The notes under the pieces: generated by a model | Database searches by the model: none | Seen by the model: the letters and a program-made list of their open reading frames with translations, nothing else | What the model was told of the DNA's origin: nothing | Shown here: positions 17,920 to 26,646 of the stretch, one piece after another | Position numbering within the stretch: position 1 is the first letter of the stretch | Layout of the letters: the number at the start of each line of letters is the position of its first letter | Position numbers and translations under genes: made by a program | From: a virus | IMG/VR virus record: IMGVR_UViG_3300033997_000478 | Location: 260,429-324,428 of that record | Direction: 5' to 3' (one strand) | Length of the DNA stretch: 64,000 nucleotides

Positions 17920-19251
17920 TTACATGATCTGCTTGACTTCAGAGGCGTTGTGCGTAGCGATACGACGATCGCCTTGCTCGCCTGCGAAGTAGGACTGGTC
18001 GTTCACATTGAAGAGCACCACATCCTTAACACCGACGTATTGCACTTCACGCACGCGTTCCCAGCGCAGCTCACCGCGGTCGTTGACGAAGACTTCCTCA
18101 CCATACATCTGCGGGCCGAACATGCTACACGAACCATCGCGCATGGTCATCGGCGTCGAGTTGGAAGCAACGATGCTGATGCCCGATTCGGTGACGATAC
18201 GGAAGCACGGTTGCGGCATGACCTTGTTGGCACGGACCTGACGCAGCGTCATGATGTCCGGATTGTAGGCCGAGCCATCAATCCAGTCGCCGATGGCGAT
18301 CTCATGAGCCTGACGCTCAGTATCCATCCACATGTCAGTGGCCACACAACCACCACCGCCACCACCGCCTCCGCCACCACCCGAACCGCCGCCGGTGTTA
18401 CCACCTTCGGGGACGATGATGTCCAGGTCGTTGAAGCTGTTGGTGAGGTTGTAGTAGAAGCGGAACTGGTTAACGACGTTACCGTTGCGCTTGATCGTGA
18501 CCAAGAACCAGCCGCGATTGAAAACTCGCAGCACCGAGTTGGGATCTCGGTAAGCGTAGTTGTTGGCCTGCGTGGTCATGTCCAACAGCAGCAGCAGCTC
18601 ACGGTTCTGGTTCAACGGCATGTCCACACCTTCACCGGTGATGACAACGGTGGAGTTGTTGAACGCACCGGGCACGCCCGGCTGCCATTGCCACGTGTTG
18701 GGATTGGCCGGCATCGGAATCCACCAACGACCACGGTCCAGACTTTGCAGCTGGTAGGAGATCGTGTAGGTGTCGCCGAAATCAGGGCGCGGACTCTGCG
18801 CCCAGTTGCCATTGCTGATCACACGACCATCCGGATACAAGTAGCCGATCTGACCTTGGCCAGCTCGAACCACCAGTGCTCGGTAGTTGCGCGTCATCTG
18901 CCAGATGTCCCACGTCCCGTCACGACGGAACGTCAGCCTCAGCTGGTTGGTGTTGTGCGCCACGTGCCAGATCACCGAAGGGCAATCGGACATGGGCATG
19001 TCCATGTAGCCGATGTCACCCATCGGATTGGTGTAGCCCACCGAACCACGTGCTGCCCAGTAGTTGGACACGTCCGGACCATCGGGGTGGTAGAACCCGG
19101 CGTCCTGGGCTCGAGAGCCCAGGCTGATCGGTGCATAGCGCAGCGGGTTACCGGCCACGTCGTAGTAACCGGGAATCACTACACCGCCGGAGTCAGGTTC
19201 GAACAGGTCATTGAAGCTGGGACCGTTGGGAGCGAAGAATTGGTCACCCAT
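17920..19251 (-). CDS. Tail protein with a C-terminal Hint (intein-like) domain
   Basis: 443 residues from the ATG at 19251; MGDQFFAPNG follows GGAGAACACC. Residues 1-285 are beta-rich and aromatic, like a fibre-tip or adhesin domain. A Gly linker with eleven Gly in a row then leads to Cys302. From here to His434-Asn435 the sequence follows the Hint/intein pattern: Cys1, then IAIGDWIDG (block A type), FRIVTESGISIVASNSTP (block B type), VLFNVNDQSYFAGE (block F type) and a final THN. After Asn435 comes Ala, not Cys/Ser/Thr, so classical splicing is unlikely; C-terminal cleavage or N-terminal thioester chemistry is more likely, as in bacterial intein-like domains. It lies directly downstream of two fibre genes. 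Confidence 0.72.
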   Translation of the reverse strand: MGDQFFAPNGPSFNDLFEPDSGGVVIPGYYDVAGNPLRYAPISLGSRAQDAGFYHPDGPDVSNYWAARGSVGYTNPMGDIGYMDMPMSDCPSVIWHVAHNTNQLRLTFRRDGTWDIWQMTRNYRALVVRAGQGQIGYLYPDGRVISNGNWAQSPRPDFGDTYTISYQLQSLDRGRWWIPMPANPNTWQWQPGVPGAFNNSTVVITGEGVDMPLNQNRELLLLLDMTTQANNYAYRDPNSVLRVFNRGWFLVTIKRNGNVVNQFRFYYNLTNSFNDLDIIVPEGGNTGGGSGGGGGGGGGGGCVATDMWMDTERQAHEIAIGDWIDGSAYNPDIMTLRQVRANKVMPQPCFRIVTESGISIVASNSTPMTMRDGSCSMFGPQMYGEEVFVNDRGELRWERVREVQYVGVKDVVLFNVNDQSYFAGEQGDRRIATHNASEVKQIM

Positions 19252-19261
19252 GGTGTTCTCC

Positions 19262-21361
19262 TCACTTACCCAGGCGGGCCAGAACCTGCGCGAGCTGCGA
19301 CTCCAGATTGGCGATACGCAGTTCCTGCGACTGCACGACAGTGCGCAGCAGGGCGACCTCTTCCAGTGCTTGGTCAGCCGCTTCACCGGCAGCGAATGCC
19401 GATTCCATGGCCAGACCAGCGGTGTTGATCGCCAGACGCTTGGTCTTCTTGCCCGGCTCGGTGAACTCGCTGACGTAATCGGCAGCCACCTCGTTGAGCT
19501 CCTGCGCAATCACGCCGCGCTGATGCTCATCGTTGCGCTTGAGGTTCCACTGCTTCCACTTCAGCAGGCGCCACAGGGCACGCGCTTGAGCCGACTTGAT
19601 GTTCTTCTTCAGTCGACGATCGGATGGCTGGAAACCACCGCCGGCGTAGATACGACCGTTGGAGGCAGTGAAGTTACCGTCGTTGCCGAAGGTGAACCAC
19701 TTGTAGTTGTTGGACGGACCGGTACGCAGGCCCAGACCATTGCCACCGTCGTACAGGTAGTAAGCCCAGCCGCCGAGGGTGATCGAGTTCACGCGCGCAT
19801 CGGAGTTGATCACGATGCGGTTGTTGATCTGGTTCTGCAGCGGGTTGATGGCAATCACCTGCACCAGCTGCCGACCGCGCATCGGAGTCAGATAACGGTC
19901 GTTGGCGTTACCACCTTCCGCTTCACCTTGAGTGGCGATCGGATAGTTCTCCACCGAACCCAGACCGACCTGTGCTTTGGTCGTAGCGTGCGGGTTGCTG
20001 CTGTTGTTCATGTGGTTGGTCAGTGCCGCACCAATGCCGTTGGTGATCTGCTGCGCAGTGCGCAGCGGCGTCATGAACGTGGCGTTGTCAGTCGCACCCT
20101 GCGCCTGAGCCTGGGTGGCGGTCGGGTAATTGTCAACATTACCCAAGCCGACCTGAGCCTTGGTCACCTGGTGGGGGTTGCTGATGTTGGCGATGTGGGC
20201 CTGCAGAGCATTGCCCGCCACTGCATCAATCAGGGACCGACCACCTTGCGGAGTCAGGAACAGGTTGTTGGCCGTACCGGCCGTGGCTTCAGGAACCGTA
20301 GCGGTCTTGAAGTTGTCCACGTTACCCAAACCGACTTGCGCCTTGGTGGTGGCGTGCGGGTTGTTGGTATTGCCGATGTGCGCGTTGAGCGGATTGACCG
20401 CTTGGGCGGTGATTGCCGCTGCGGTCAGCACGGCCGACATGTAACCATCGCCCGTGCCCTGCTGGGCTTGGGTGGTGGTGGCCATCGGGTTGTTCACCAC
20501 GCTACCCAGACCCACCTGTGCCTTGGTGACACCGTGGGGGTTGTTGGTGTTGTTGATGTGCGCAGTCAGGGCGTTGCCCACCAATACCTGGATCTGCTGA
20601 CGACCGCGCAGCGGGGTCATGTACAGGTTGTTGGCGTTGCCGTCTTCGGCTTCGGCCTGCGTGGCAATGCGGTAGTTCTCGACCAGACCCAAACCGACCT
20701 GGGCCTTGGTGACCGCATGCGGGTTGTTCTTGTCGTTGATGTGCTCTTGGAAGTTGGCCTGCAGCTGATTGATCAGCGCACGCAGCACGGCATCTTGAAG
20801 ATCCACGTACTGACGCATCTCATCAAACGCTGCCTGGTCACCCAGCAGAATCGCACGACGCACCTGCTCGACAGCGGCCACGAGGTATTCGAAACCGAAC
20901 ACGTCGCCGATGTCGTGCAAGTGGGCGGCCGGCGGGAAGTACTCCGGCACATCGATCAGGTCACCCCAGTGAACCTTGCGGTTGTCCAGGTCCAGACCGT
21001 CCAGCAGCTGCTGGATGACGGTAGCCGACAGGCTGTAGACGTCACCCACCGCGTGGTAGGAGAACTTCAGGTCCAGACCACCACGGTAGGTATCGGGAAT
21101 GAAGATGACCGAGCAGACTTCCTGGCCAGATTGCAGCGAGGGCTTGGGCACCATGTGCACCGGCTTGTAGTCCACGTCCGGAACCAGTTCACGGCCAGAC
21201 GTAGCATCCACCAGTACCATGTTGCGGGTGTAGAAGGCACCGCGCGAGGGGACGAACGCGCGGTTGCCGGCGGCTGCGATACGTACCGGTTCGTCCCCGA
21301 CGAAATTCGTCGGGGCTTCACCAGTCAGATCGAGCGGGAGTTGAAGAACGGGGGGATTCAT
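19262..21361 (-). CDS. Tail fibre with NPH-TKAQVGLGNV repeats and S74 chaperone
   Basis: 699 residues. The N-terminus (about 1-190) holds a beta-rich attachment domain and a helix; a similar start (PFDPTGKAATN-type) is present in the upstream fibre. Residues 205-470 carry five copies of the phage tail-fibre repeat NNPHxVTKAQVGLGxVxN (Phage_fiber_2 type), spaced about 50-60 residues apart. The C-terminus is an S74 chaperone with Ser580 and Lys585 in SDRRLK, GVIAQELNEV and a final coiled coil. Fibres of this kind contact the host surface. Only ten bases separate it from the Hint-domain gene. Confidence 0.87.
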   Translation of the reverse strand: MNPPVLQLPLDLTGEAPTNFVGDEPVRIAAAGNRAFVPSRGAFYTRNMVLVDATSGRELVPDVDYKPVHMVPKPSLQSGQEVCSVIFIPDTYRGGLDLKFSYHAVGDVYSLSATVIQQLLDGLDLDNRKVHWGDLIDVPEYFPPAAHLHDIGDVFGFEYLVAAVEQVRRAILLGDQAAFDEMRQYVDLQDAVLRALINQLQANFQEHINDKNNPHAVTKAQVGLGLVENYRIATQAEAEDGNANNLYMTPLRGRQQIQVLVGNALTAHINNTNNPHGVTKAQVGLGSVVNNPMATTTQAQQGTGDGYMSAVLTAAAITAQAVNPLNAHIGNTNNPHATTKAQVGLGNVDNFKTATVPEATAGTANNLFLTPQGGRSLIDAVAGNALQAHIANISNPHQVTKAQVGLGNVDNYPTATQAQAQGATDNATFMTPLRTAQQITNGIGAALTNHMNNSSNPHATTKAQVGLGSVENYPIATQGEAEGGNANDRYLTPMRGRQLVQVIAINPLQNQINNRIVINSDARVNSITLGGWAYYLYDGGNGLGLRTGPSNNYKWFTFGNDGNFTASNGRIYAGGGFQPSDRRLKKNIKSAQARALWRLLKWKQWNLKRNDEHQRGVIAQELNEVAADYVSEFTEPGKKTKRLAINTAGLAMESAFAAGEAADQALEEVALLRTVVQSQELRIANLESQLAQVLARLGK
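19945..20745 (-). repeat. Five tail-fibre repeats in the 699-residue fibre
   Basis: Five in-frame repeats with the protein pattern [NS]NPHxxTKAQVGLGxVxN, each followed by a PTATQAEA-like and a FLTPLRGRQ-like segment. DNA similarity between copies is clear but not exact, so copy number could change by recombination. Confidence 0.8.
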
Positions 21362-21394
21362 GGCCCGTAGTGCTCCTGTTGCTGTCTGAATTGA

Positions 21395-24300
21395 TTACGG
21401 AGTCATGAACGTCGTATTGCTGCGAGTGTAGGCTTCCACCAACACCGGACGCAGACGCGCGTTGCGCTGCGACTGATAGAGGATGCCGTTGTAATCGCTG
21501 AAATACAGCCGTCCCGGACGTGCCGCGGGATGGTTGATACCCAGATAGGCGTATTCCCACGCCGTGCCGTTGTAGGTGTAGTAGCGCTGCTTGTCCTTGT
21601 CGCCGGTGGCGCCGATACGGATGTAATCCTTGTACTGGCGCGGACGGGAGACGACCTTGAACGAGACGTTGGGCTGACGCAGGGAGATCAGACCCCACTG
21701 CGACGGCGCGTCCACGAACATCGACAGCGTCGGCGTGTCGGCCAGATCGATCACGATCTGTTCGGAAGCCACGTAGGCGGTGGCGCCGTACTGACTGGTA
21801 TCGATCGTCAGGATGTTGCCTGCGCGCTTGACGCGGATTCGGGTTGCGCCATTGGTGGACCAACCCTTACCGGCCTCGATGAAGTCAGCCGGCGGACGGG
21901 TGTCTTGCACCTGACCGTCGCCCCACTTGAGCAGGCCGTTCTTACCAGCGATCTTACGACCGTCGTTCTGCAGCGGGTTGAGAACCACCGAGAGCAGGGT
22001 GTAGACTTCGCCACCGGGCTGATCGCTGATCTTGTTCATGCCGCCGGGCGTGCGGATCACCGCCAGCGTGTACTGACGACCACCGGAGACGACCGAGGCT
22101 GCAATGACACCTGCGCCCTTGGCCGCATCGAAGTTGGAGGAAACATCCACTTCGAAGGTGTAGTTCAGCGAAGCTTCCGGGGACAGCAGTGCGCCAGTGT
22201 TGGGCACCGTGGTGGTCTCCAACTGAATGGCACCTGCGGTGTCGTCCCACACCCAGTCATCGAGGATCTGCTGATCGGCGTAGTAGTTCTGGTTACCCGC
22301 GGCCGAAGACGGCAGCCACTGCGGGTAATCGTCCTTGACCGAATTGGACAGACCACGAATGGTGAGTTCGTCAGCATCGGTGGTTGCCACCGGCACCTGC
22401 TCTACGAGCGAACCGACGATCTGGTTGCGGTTGGCCGAACCGGGGAAGTCACCGAAGTTGACATCGCCGAAGGTTGCACGCGGATTGGCGTACGGCGGCA
22501 GCACACGCGACAGGTAGACAATACCAGCCGGCTCAGCGTTGGTGACCGAATTGGTGTTGACGTAGAACTGATTGGACGCGTTCTGCGACAGGACCGTAGC
22601 GGTTGCCGCTTGGCGCGGGCCGTTGGTGCGCATGTACAGCGTCAGTTCCTTGCCATTGGTCACGTCGGTGTAGACGTAACCGAACACCACGTTGGCGTTG
22701 GACTCTTCCTCCATCAGCGTCACCGAGGAGCGGCCCATGGCGCGCGGACTCAGACGAATCAGGTAGGTGCTCGAAGCCAGGCGGGCGTAATCGTCGCCGC
22801 CGGTCACGTAAGCCACGATGTCCGGAACCGGATTGGCCAGCAGGTTGGACGGAATGACCGTCGAGCCCAACTTGGTCCAGCTGTTGCCAACCGAACTGGT
22901 GTTGGCCGGGTAGGTCACCATCGGAGCGAGGGCTTCCATCACCTGGGCGTAGGTCTGACCTGCGAACTTGGTCGAGTCAGCCGCCACACCGGTCTTGTCC
23001 AACTTCGCGTTCAGCTTGTTGTCGGTGGTGGCCTTGTCGTAGGCACCCACCTGCTCAGCGGTCACTTGGTGCGGGTTGTTGCGCGCGCCGGTGTGCTGGG
23101 TCAGGGAGACGCCGATCGTTGCATCGATCAGGGCCTTGCCGGTCAGCGGAGTCAGCCACACGTTGTTGAGCGTTCCGCCCTGCGCCTCGATCGAGGTGGC
23201 CGTCTTGAAGTTGTCGACGTTACCCAGACCCACCTGTTCCTTGTTGACCTGGTGGGGATTGTTCAGATCGGCCAAGTGAGCAGCCAGCTCCGGTCCGGAG
23301 CTGCCACCACCGTTGTTGGCGACATACAGCGCCACACCACGCGGGGTCATCAGCAGGTTGTTGGCCGTACCGGCCAGAGCCTGCATGTCATCGGCCGCCG
23401 CAAAGTTCGGGACGTTAGCCAGACCTACTTGGGCCTTGGTCGTACCATGCGGGTTGGACGAATCGTTGATGTGGTTGGTGATCGTCGGCTGGAACAGGGC
23501 AGCCACCATCTGGCGACCACGCAGCACAGTCAGCAGCTTGTTGTTGACGTTGCCTTCCTCGGCTTCAGCCTGCGTGGCCGGACCGAAGTTGGGCACCTGA
23601 TCCAAACCCACCTGGGCCTTGGTGGTGTTGTGCGGGTTGTTGGTGTCGTTGACGTGACTGGTGATCGGCGCCAAGGCGATCGCATCGATTGCGGCCTTGG
23701 TGGTCAGCGGGGTCATCACTACGTCGTCGGCAACACCCAACTGAGCAGCCACCGTATCGGCCTTGCCGAAGTTCTGCACATTGCCCAGGCCCACTTGGGC
23801 CTTGGTCACGGCATGGGGGTTGTTCTTGTTGTTGATGTGGGTGTTCAGCGGCGCCACAGCGAAGATGTCAACCAACTGCTTACCACGCAACACCGTCAGG
23901 AAACGGTTGGTGGCCGTGCCGGCTTCAGCTTCGGCCTGCGTCGCGGTGGGGTTGTTCTCAACGTTGCTCAGCCCCACCTGCGCCTTGGTGGTGTTGTGGG
24001 GATTGTTGCTATCGTTGATGTGCTGATCCATCCGATTGCCGTACAGCGCCTGCATCATCTGAGCGCCACGCAGGACGGTCAGGTAATGGGAGTTGCTGAC
24101 GCCGGCTTGCGCGGTGGCAATATCGGCGACCGGGTAGTTCTGCACGTTGCCCAAGCCGACCTGGCTCTTGGTGACTTGGTGCGGGTTGTTCTTGTCGTTG
24201 ATGTGATTGGTCAGGCCTTCCGAGCCCGAAGCCAAGATCGCATCACGAATGCCGTTCAGCGCCGCTTCCAGTTCCTTGGCACCGACCATGTCATCCAGAT

Positions 24301-24754
24301 GCCACTCGTGGTCGATGACCGGGAAGGCGATCGGCAGATTGACGATCTGTTCCCAGTTGACGCGACGCGGGTTGAGCAGCTTGTTGGACAGGATCTCCAG
24401 GATCTTCTCGGCACTGATCGTCCACACACCGCCCAGGGTCTGGTAGTTGTACTCGATCGCACCTTGCAGGGTCTGATCGTAGAACACGAACGAACCGTAG
24501 ATGCGATCTGCACACGCCAGCGAGGCGTCGTGGAAGTAGTGGCCCGGCGCCCAGTCCTGACCTTGGATCAGTTCTCGACGGGAGGGCAGCAGGTACATCT
24601 TCACCGAGTCAGCGAAGTACGGGGCCGCCGCCGGAAGAACGAAGTGGTACTGACCCAACTCAGGCGGTGCGATCGGCTGACGCTCGGCCGTGATCTTGTT
24701 GGTAGCGGCCTTACCCGTCGGGTCAAACGGGTAGGCAACTTGAGGGTTGCTCAT
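21395..24754 (-). CDS. Large tail fibre with seven NPH-TKAQVGLGNV repeats
   Basis: 1119 residues. The N-terminal 180 residues match the layout of the neighbouring fibre (YPFDPTGKAATN start, then a helix and HLDDMVGAKELEAA). Residues 185-575 contain six clear copies and one decayed copy (NNPHQVTAEQVGAYDK) of the tail-fibre repeat. The C-terminal 540 residues are beta-rich and unique, with YLIRLSPRAMG, a lectin-like stretch and a terminal GRLYFSDYNGILYQSQ motif. There is no S74 domain, unlike the next fibre. It is the first gene of the leftward block and probably carries a separate receptor-binding head. Confidence 0.84.
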   Translation of the reverse strand: MSNPQVAYPFDPTGKAATNKITAERQPIAPPELGQYHFVLPAAAPYFADSVKMYLLPSRRELIQGQDWAPGHYFHDASLACADRIYGSFVFYDQTLQGAIEYNYQTLGGVWTISAEKILEILSNKLLNPRRVNWEQIVNLPIAFPVIDHEWHLDDMVGAKELEAALNGIRDAILASGSEGLTNHINDKNNPHQVTKSQVGLGNVQNYPVADIATAQAGVSNSHYLTVLRGAQMMQALYGNRMDQHINDSNNPHNTTKAQVGLSNVENNPTATQAEAEAGTATNRFLTVLRGKQLVDIFAVAPLNTHINNKNNPHAVTKAQVGLGNVQNFGKADTVAAQLGVADDVVMTPLTTKAAIDAIALAPITSHVNDTNNPHNTTKAQVGLDQVPNFGPATQAEAEEGNVNNKLLTVLRGRQMVAALFQPTITNHINDSSNPHGTTKAQVGLANVPNFAAADDMQALAGTANNLLMTPRGVALYVANNGGGSSGPELAAHLADLNNPHQVNKEQVGLGNVDNFKTATSIEAQGGTLNNVWLTPLTGKALIDATIGVSLTQHTGARNNPHQVTAEQVGAYDKATTDNKLNAKLDKTGVAADSTKFAGQTYAQVMEALAPMVTYPANTSSVGNSWTKLGSTVIPSNLLANPVPDIVAYVTGGDDYARLASSTYLIRLSPRAMGRSSVTLMEEESNANVVFGYVYTDVTNGKELTLYMRTNGPRQAATATVLSQNASNQFYVNTNSVTNAEPAGIVYLSRVLPPYANPRATFGDVNFGDFPGSANRNQIVGSLVEQVPVATTDADELTIRGLSNSVKDDYPQWLPSSAAGNQNYYADQQILDDWVWDDTAGAIQLETTTVPNTGALLSPEASLNYTFEVDVSSNFDAAKGAGVIAASVVSGGRQYTLAVIRTPGGMNKISDQPGGEVYTLLSVVLNPLQNDGRKIAGKNGLLKWGDGQVQDTRPPADFIEAGKGWSTNGATRIRVKRAGNILTIDTSQYGATAYVASEQIVIDLADTPTLSMFVDAPSQWGLISLRQPNVSFKVVSRPRQYKDYIRIGATGDKDKQRYYTYNGTAWEYAYLGINHPAARPGRLYFSDYNGILYQSQRNARLRPVLVEAYTRSNTTFMTP
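23035..24210 (-). repeat. Seven tail-fibre repeats in the 1119-residue fibre
   Basis: Seven repeats of about 55-65 residues with NPHxxTKxQVGLxxVxN cores; the last is degenerate. They are homologous to those at 19945-20745, giving twelve copies in two adjacent genes. Confidence 0.8.
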
Positions 24755-24882
24755 TGTTGAAATTCTCCAGCGAGGACGCCATCGTATGGCACGATGTTAA
24801 AATATACGTGTACCATAACATAGCTATTTGGCCCCCACTGGTACGCGTTTAAAGACCCACATTTCTCAGGAGTTTCCATCCC
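24755..24882. promoter_or_regulatory. Divergent promoter region with outward TATG motifs
   Basis: 128 bases between the leftward fibre gene and the rightward 414-residue gene, with an A+T-rich core (GTTAAAATATACGTG). On the + strand GTATG lies at 24784-24788. On the - strand TTATG and CTATG lie at 24814-24818 and 24819-24823. TATG resembles the phiKZ late-promoter motif. The assignment is inference. Confidence 0.4.
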
Positions 24883-26127
24883 ATGTCTTACACGCTTGTA
24901 GCGGCCAAAGCCCGCTCTCGTGGGCTCGATGCTGAGTGGGCCGAGGTCGACATTTCCGCAGTGACGATCAAGGTTCTGTTTGAGCGCTACGCCCGCATCT
25001 GGGTCACGCTCACGCACCCGACGCTGGTCAAGCCCGAGTACCTCGAGCTGAGCACCATGCGCGATGAGCTCTCCAGTCAGCACTACATGAACACCGTCCA
25101 GCAGTGGCTGGACACGCTGGGCAACCGAGCACTGCCCACCGAACCGGTGCTGCCCGAACTGAAGCTGCGACGCGTCCATTATCAGGATGCATGGCGCAGT
25201 GGCTACGACATCAAGCCGATCGATCGTTTCCGTGCTTCTGATGCCGAGCTTCCGGAAGGGGCCAAGAACGATCTACTGCTGTCCAAGGAAGGCATCGACT
25301 TCCGCAGTCAGTGGCGCTACTGCATGGTCACCGTCAACGGCTTCTTCCATCGCGTCGGTGGTCAGATCGAAGGTCTGGAAGTGATCGACGGTGCACGCTC
25401 GGGCCGCATCGCCAATGACAACGCCGTGGGTATCCATTCCTTCAAGGAAGTCGGCGCGTTGGAGTACATCCCGATCACCCCGCAGATGATCTACCGACTG
25501 GACAGTCGTCAGAAGTACGCTGACGCCATGCACATCCAACTGCCGGCCGGTTCGGAAGGCAAGACGGTTCTGCTGGTGATGGGCGGCTACCTGCATGTGC
25601 TCGATGACATGTACTCCCGTCCGAGTCCGAACAGCATCCGCATCAACACCAAGCTGCTGGCACTGCCCGAGCGCATCTTCGAGAGTCGCAAGTTCATCGA
25701 TCTGTCCAGCCTGCCGATGCAGTTGCTGGAAGGTGACAAGAACGTGTTGGGCGTGCAGGATCTGTACTCCGACGAAAACCTGGTGGCGTACATGTGCTTG
25801 CCGCAGTCCTATCTGGTCATGCTCAAGACCGAGGACTTCTTCTTGCGTCGTCATCCGGTGACCTCCTGCGGTCTGCCGGGTCGCTTCCTGGTGCCGGGTG
25901 AGAACAAGCGCTTCCCGCTGTTCGGCGGACTGGGTCGTTGCTACGATCACCGCGTGTTCAACGACTGGGGCACGCAGGTTCTGGCGACCAACGACAACTG
26001 GCGCTTCAACTACCTGTTCCGCACCACGCACTGGCGCGAGAACCAAACCATCGACGATTCGCTGGAAGGTAACAACCACAAACAGTTTGTGGACGCCTTC
26101 TATCTGGAAATGGGTCGTTTCCAATAA
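24883..26127 (+). CDS. Unrecognised 414-residue protein, probably virion-associated
   Basis: I do not recognise the family. It is a soluble alpha/beta protein with no signal peptide, membrane segment or known catalytic motif. It has conserved-looking aromatic blocks (RYCMVTVNGFFHRVGGQIEG; VLLVMGGYLHVLDDMYS; FGGLGRCYDHRVFNDWG) that suggest a beta-sandwich structural protein. It is transcribed alone, divergent from the large fibre, with CAGGAGTTTCC before the ATG, and is closed by a very strong hairpin. A tail or baseplate role is inferred from position. Confidence 0.6.
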   Translation: MSYTLVAAKARSRGLDAEWAEVDISAVTIKVLFERYARIWVTLTHPTLVKPEYLELSTMRDELSSQHYMNTVQQWLDTLGNRALPTEPVLPELKLRRVHYQDAWRSGYDIKPIDRFRASDAELPEGAKNDLLLSKEGIDFRSQWRYCMVTVNGFFHRVGGQIEGLEVIDGARSGRIANDNAVGIHSFKEVGALEYIPITPQMIYRLDSRQKYADAMHIQLPAGSEGKTVLLVMGGYLHVLDDMYSRPSPNSIRINTKLLALPERIFESRKFIDLSSLPMQLLEGDKNVLGVQDLYSDENLVAYMCLPQSYLVMLKTEDFFLRRHPVTSCGLPGRFLVPGENKRFPLFGGLGRCYDHRVFNDWGTQVLATNDNWRFNYLFRTTHWRENQTIDDSLEGNNHKQFVDAFYLEMGRFQ

Positions 26128-26129
26128 GC

Positions 26130-26170
26130 GGCATAAAGCAGGGGCCCTTCGGGGCCCCTGCACTTATGCC
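26130..26170. terminator. Strong bidirectional terminator
   Basis: GCAGGGGCCC pairs with GGGCCCCTGC around a UUCG loop; outer GGCATAA/TTATGCC extends the stem. It separates convergent genes, and the last bases of the - strand gene lie inside it. Confidence 0.9.
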
Positions 26171-26646
26171 GGCATGACGGCGAACGGTACGCGACTCATG
26201 AACAGACGGGTGGTGAGCTCGCCCACCACCTTGAACCCCAGCGACGTGTAGAGCTTGATGGCAGCGGCGTTGCCCGGCATGACGTAAAGCGTCTGCAAAT
26301 TGTGGTGCTGGATGTATTGCGTTGCCAGACCCAGGCCGCGGTAAGTCGGGGCGATGAAGATCTGCCCCAAATGCAGTCGGTTGGCATCATAGCGAGCATA
26401 CCCCACCAACTCGTCGAACAGATAGATGCCCTCTACCTTCAGGTTGTACACCATGGAGCGATGCAGACGCAGTACATCCTTGTCGACATCGGTGTTGTCA
26501 ACCAGATTCCGGCAAAGGAACGGACTCAGATCCTCCCAACTGATCGGTCGATACTCGGGAGCCTTCTGAAGCTGTAGCTTGCGAGTGAGGTACTTAGCAT
26601 CCGGCTTCGGTGGGTCGATTTTACCAAAACGATAGTAGTGGTCCAT
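26164..26646 (-). CDS. GNAT-family N-acetyltransferase
   Basis: 160 residues. The acetyl-CoA binding motif A is visible at about 96-112 (IFIAPTYRGLGLATQYI, an R-x-x-G-x-G/A loop), followed by the family's last helix and strand (NAAAIKLYTSLGFKVVG). GNAT enzymes transfer acetyl groups to small molecules, peptides or proteins; the substrate here is unknown. Its start overlaps the stop of the spike-like gene (TAATG), so it is translationally coupled to a baseplate-type gene. That is unusual and may point to a host-takeover or virion-modification role. Confidence 0.8.
   Translation of the reverse strand: MDHYYRFGKIDPPKPDAKYLTRKLQLQKAPEYRPISWEDLSPFLCRNLVDNTDVDKDVLRLHRSMVYNLKVEGIYLFDELVGYARYDANRLHLGQIFIAPTYRGLGLATQYIQHHNLQTLYVMPGNAAAIKLYTSLGFKVVGELTTRLFMSRVPFAVMPA

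Noticed and set aside
18345-18400. Short tandem repeat that could be a regulatory repeat or CRISPR-like unit.
   Set aside because: It encodes the poly-Gly linker of the Hint-domain protein in frame, with no spacers.
21530-24760. 1076-codon + strand reading frame opposite the large fibre gene.
   Set aside because: Antisense shadow. Its translation is His/Arg/Val-rich without motifs, while the - strand frame has fibre repeats and a normal start.
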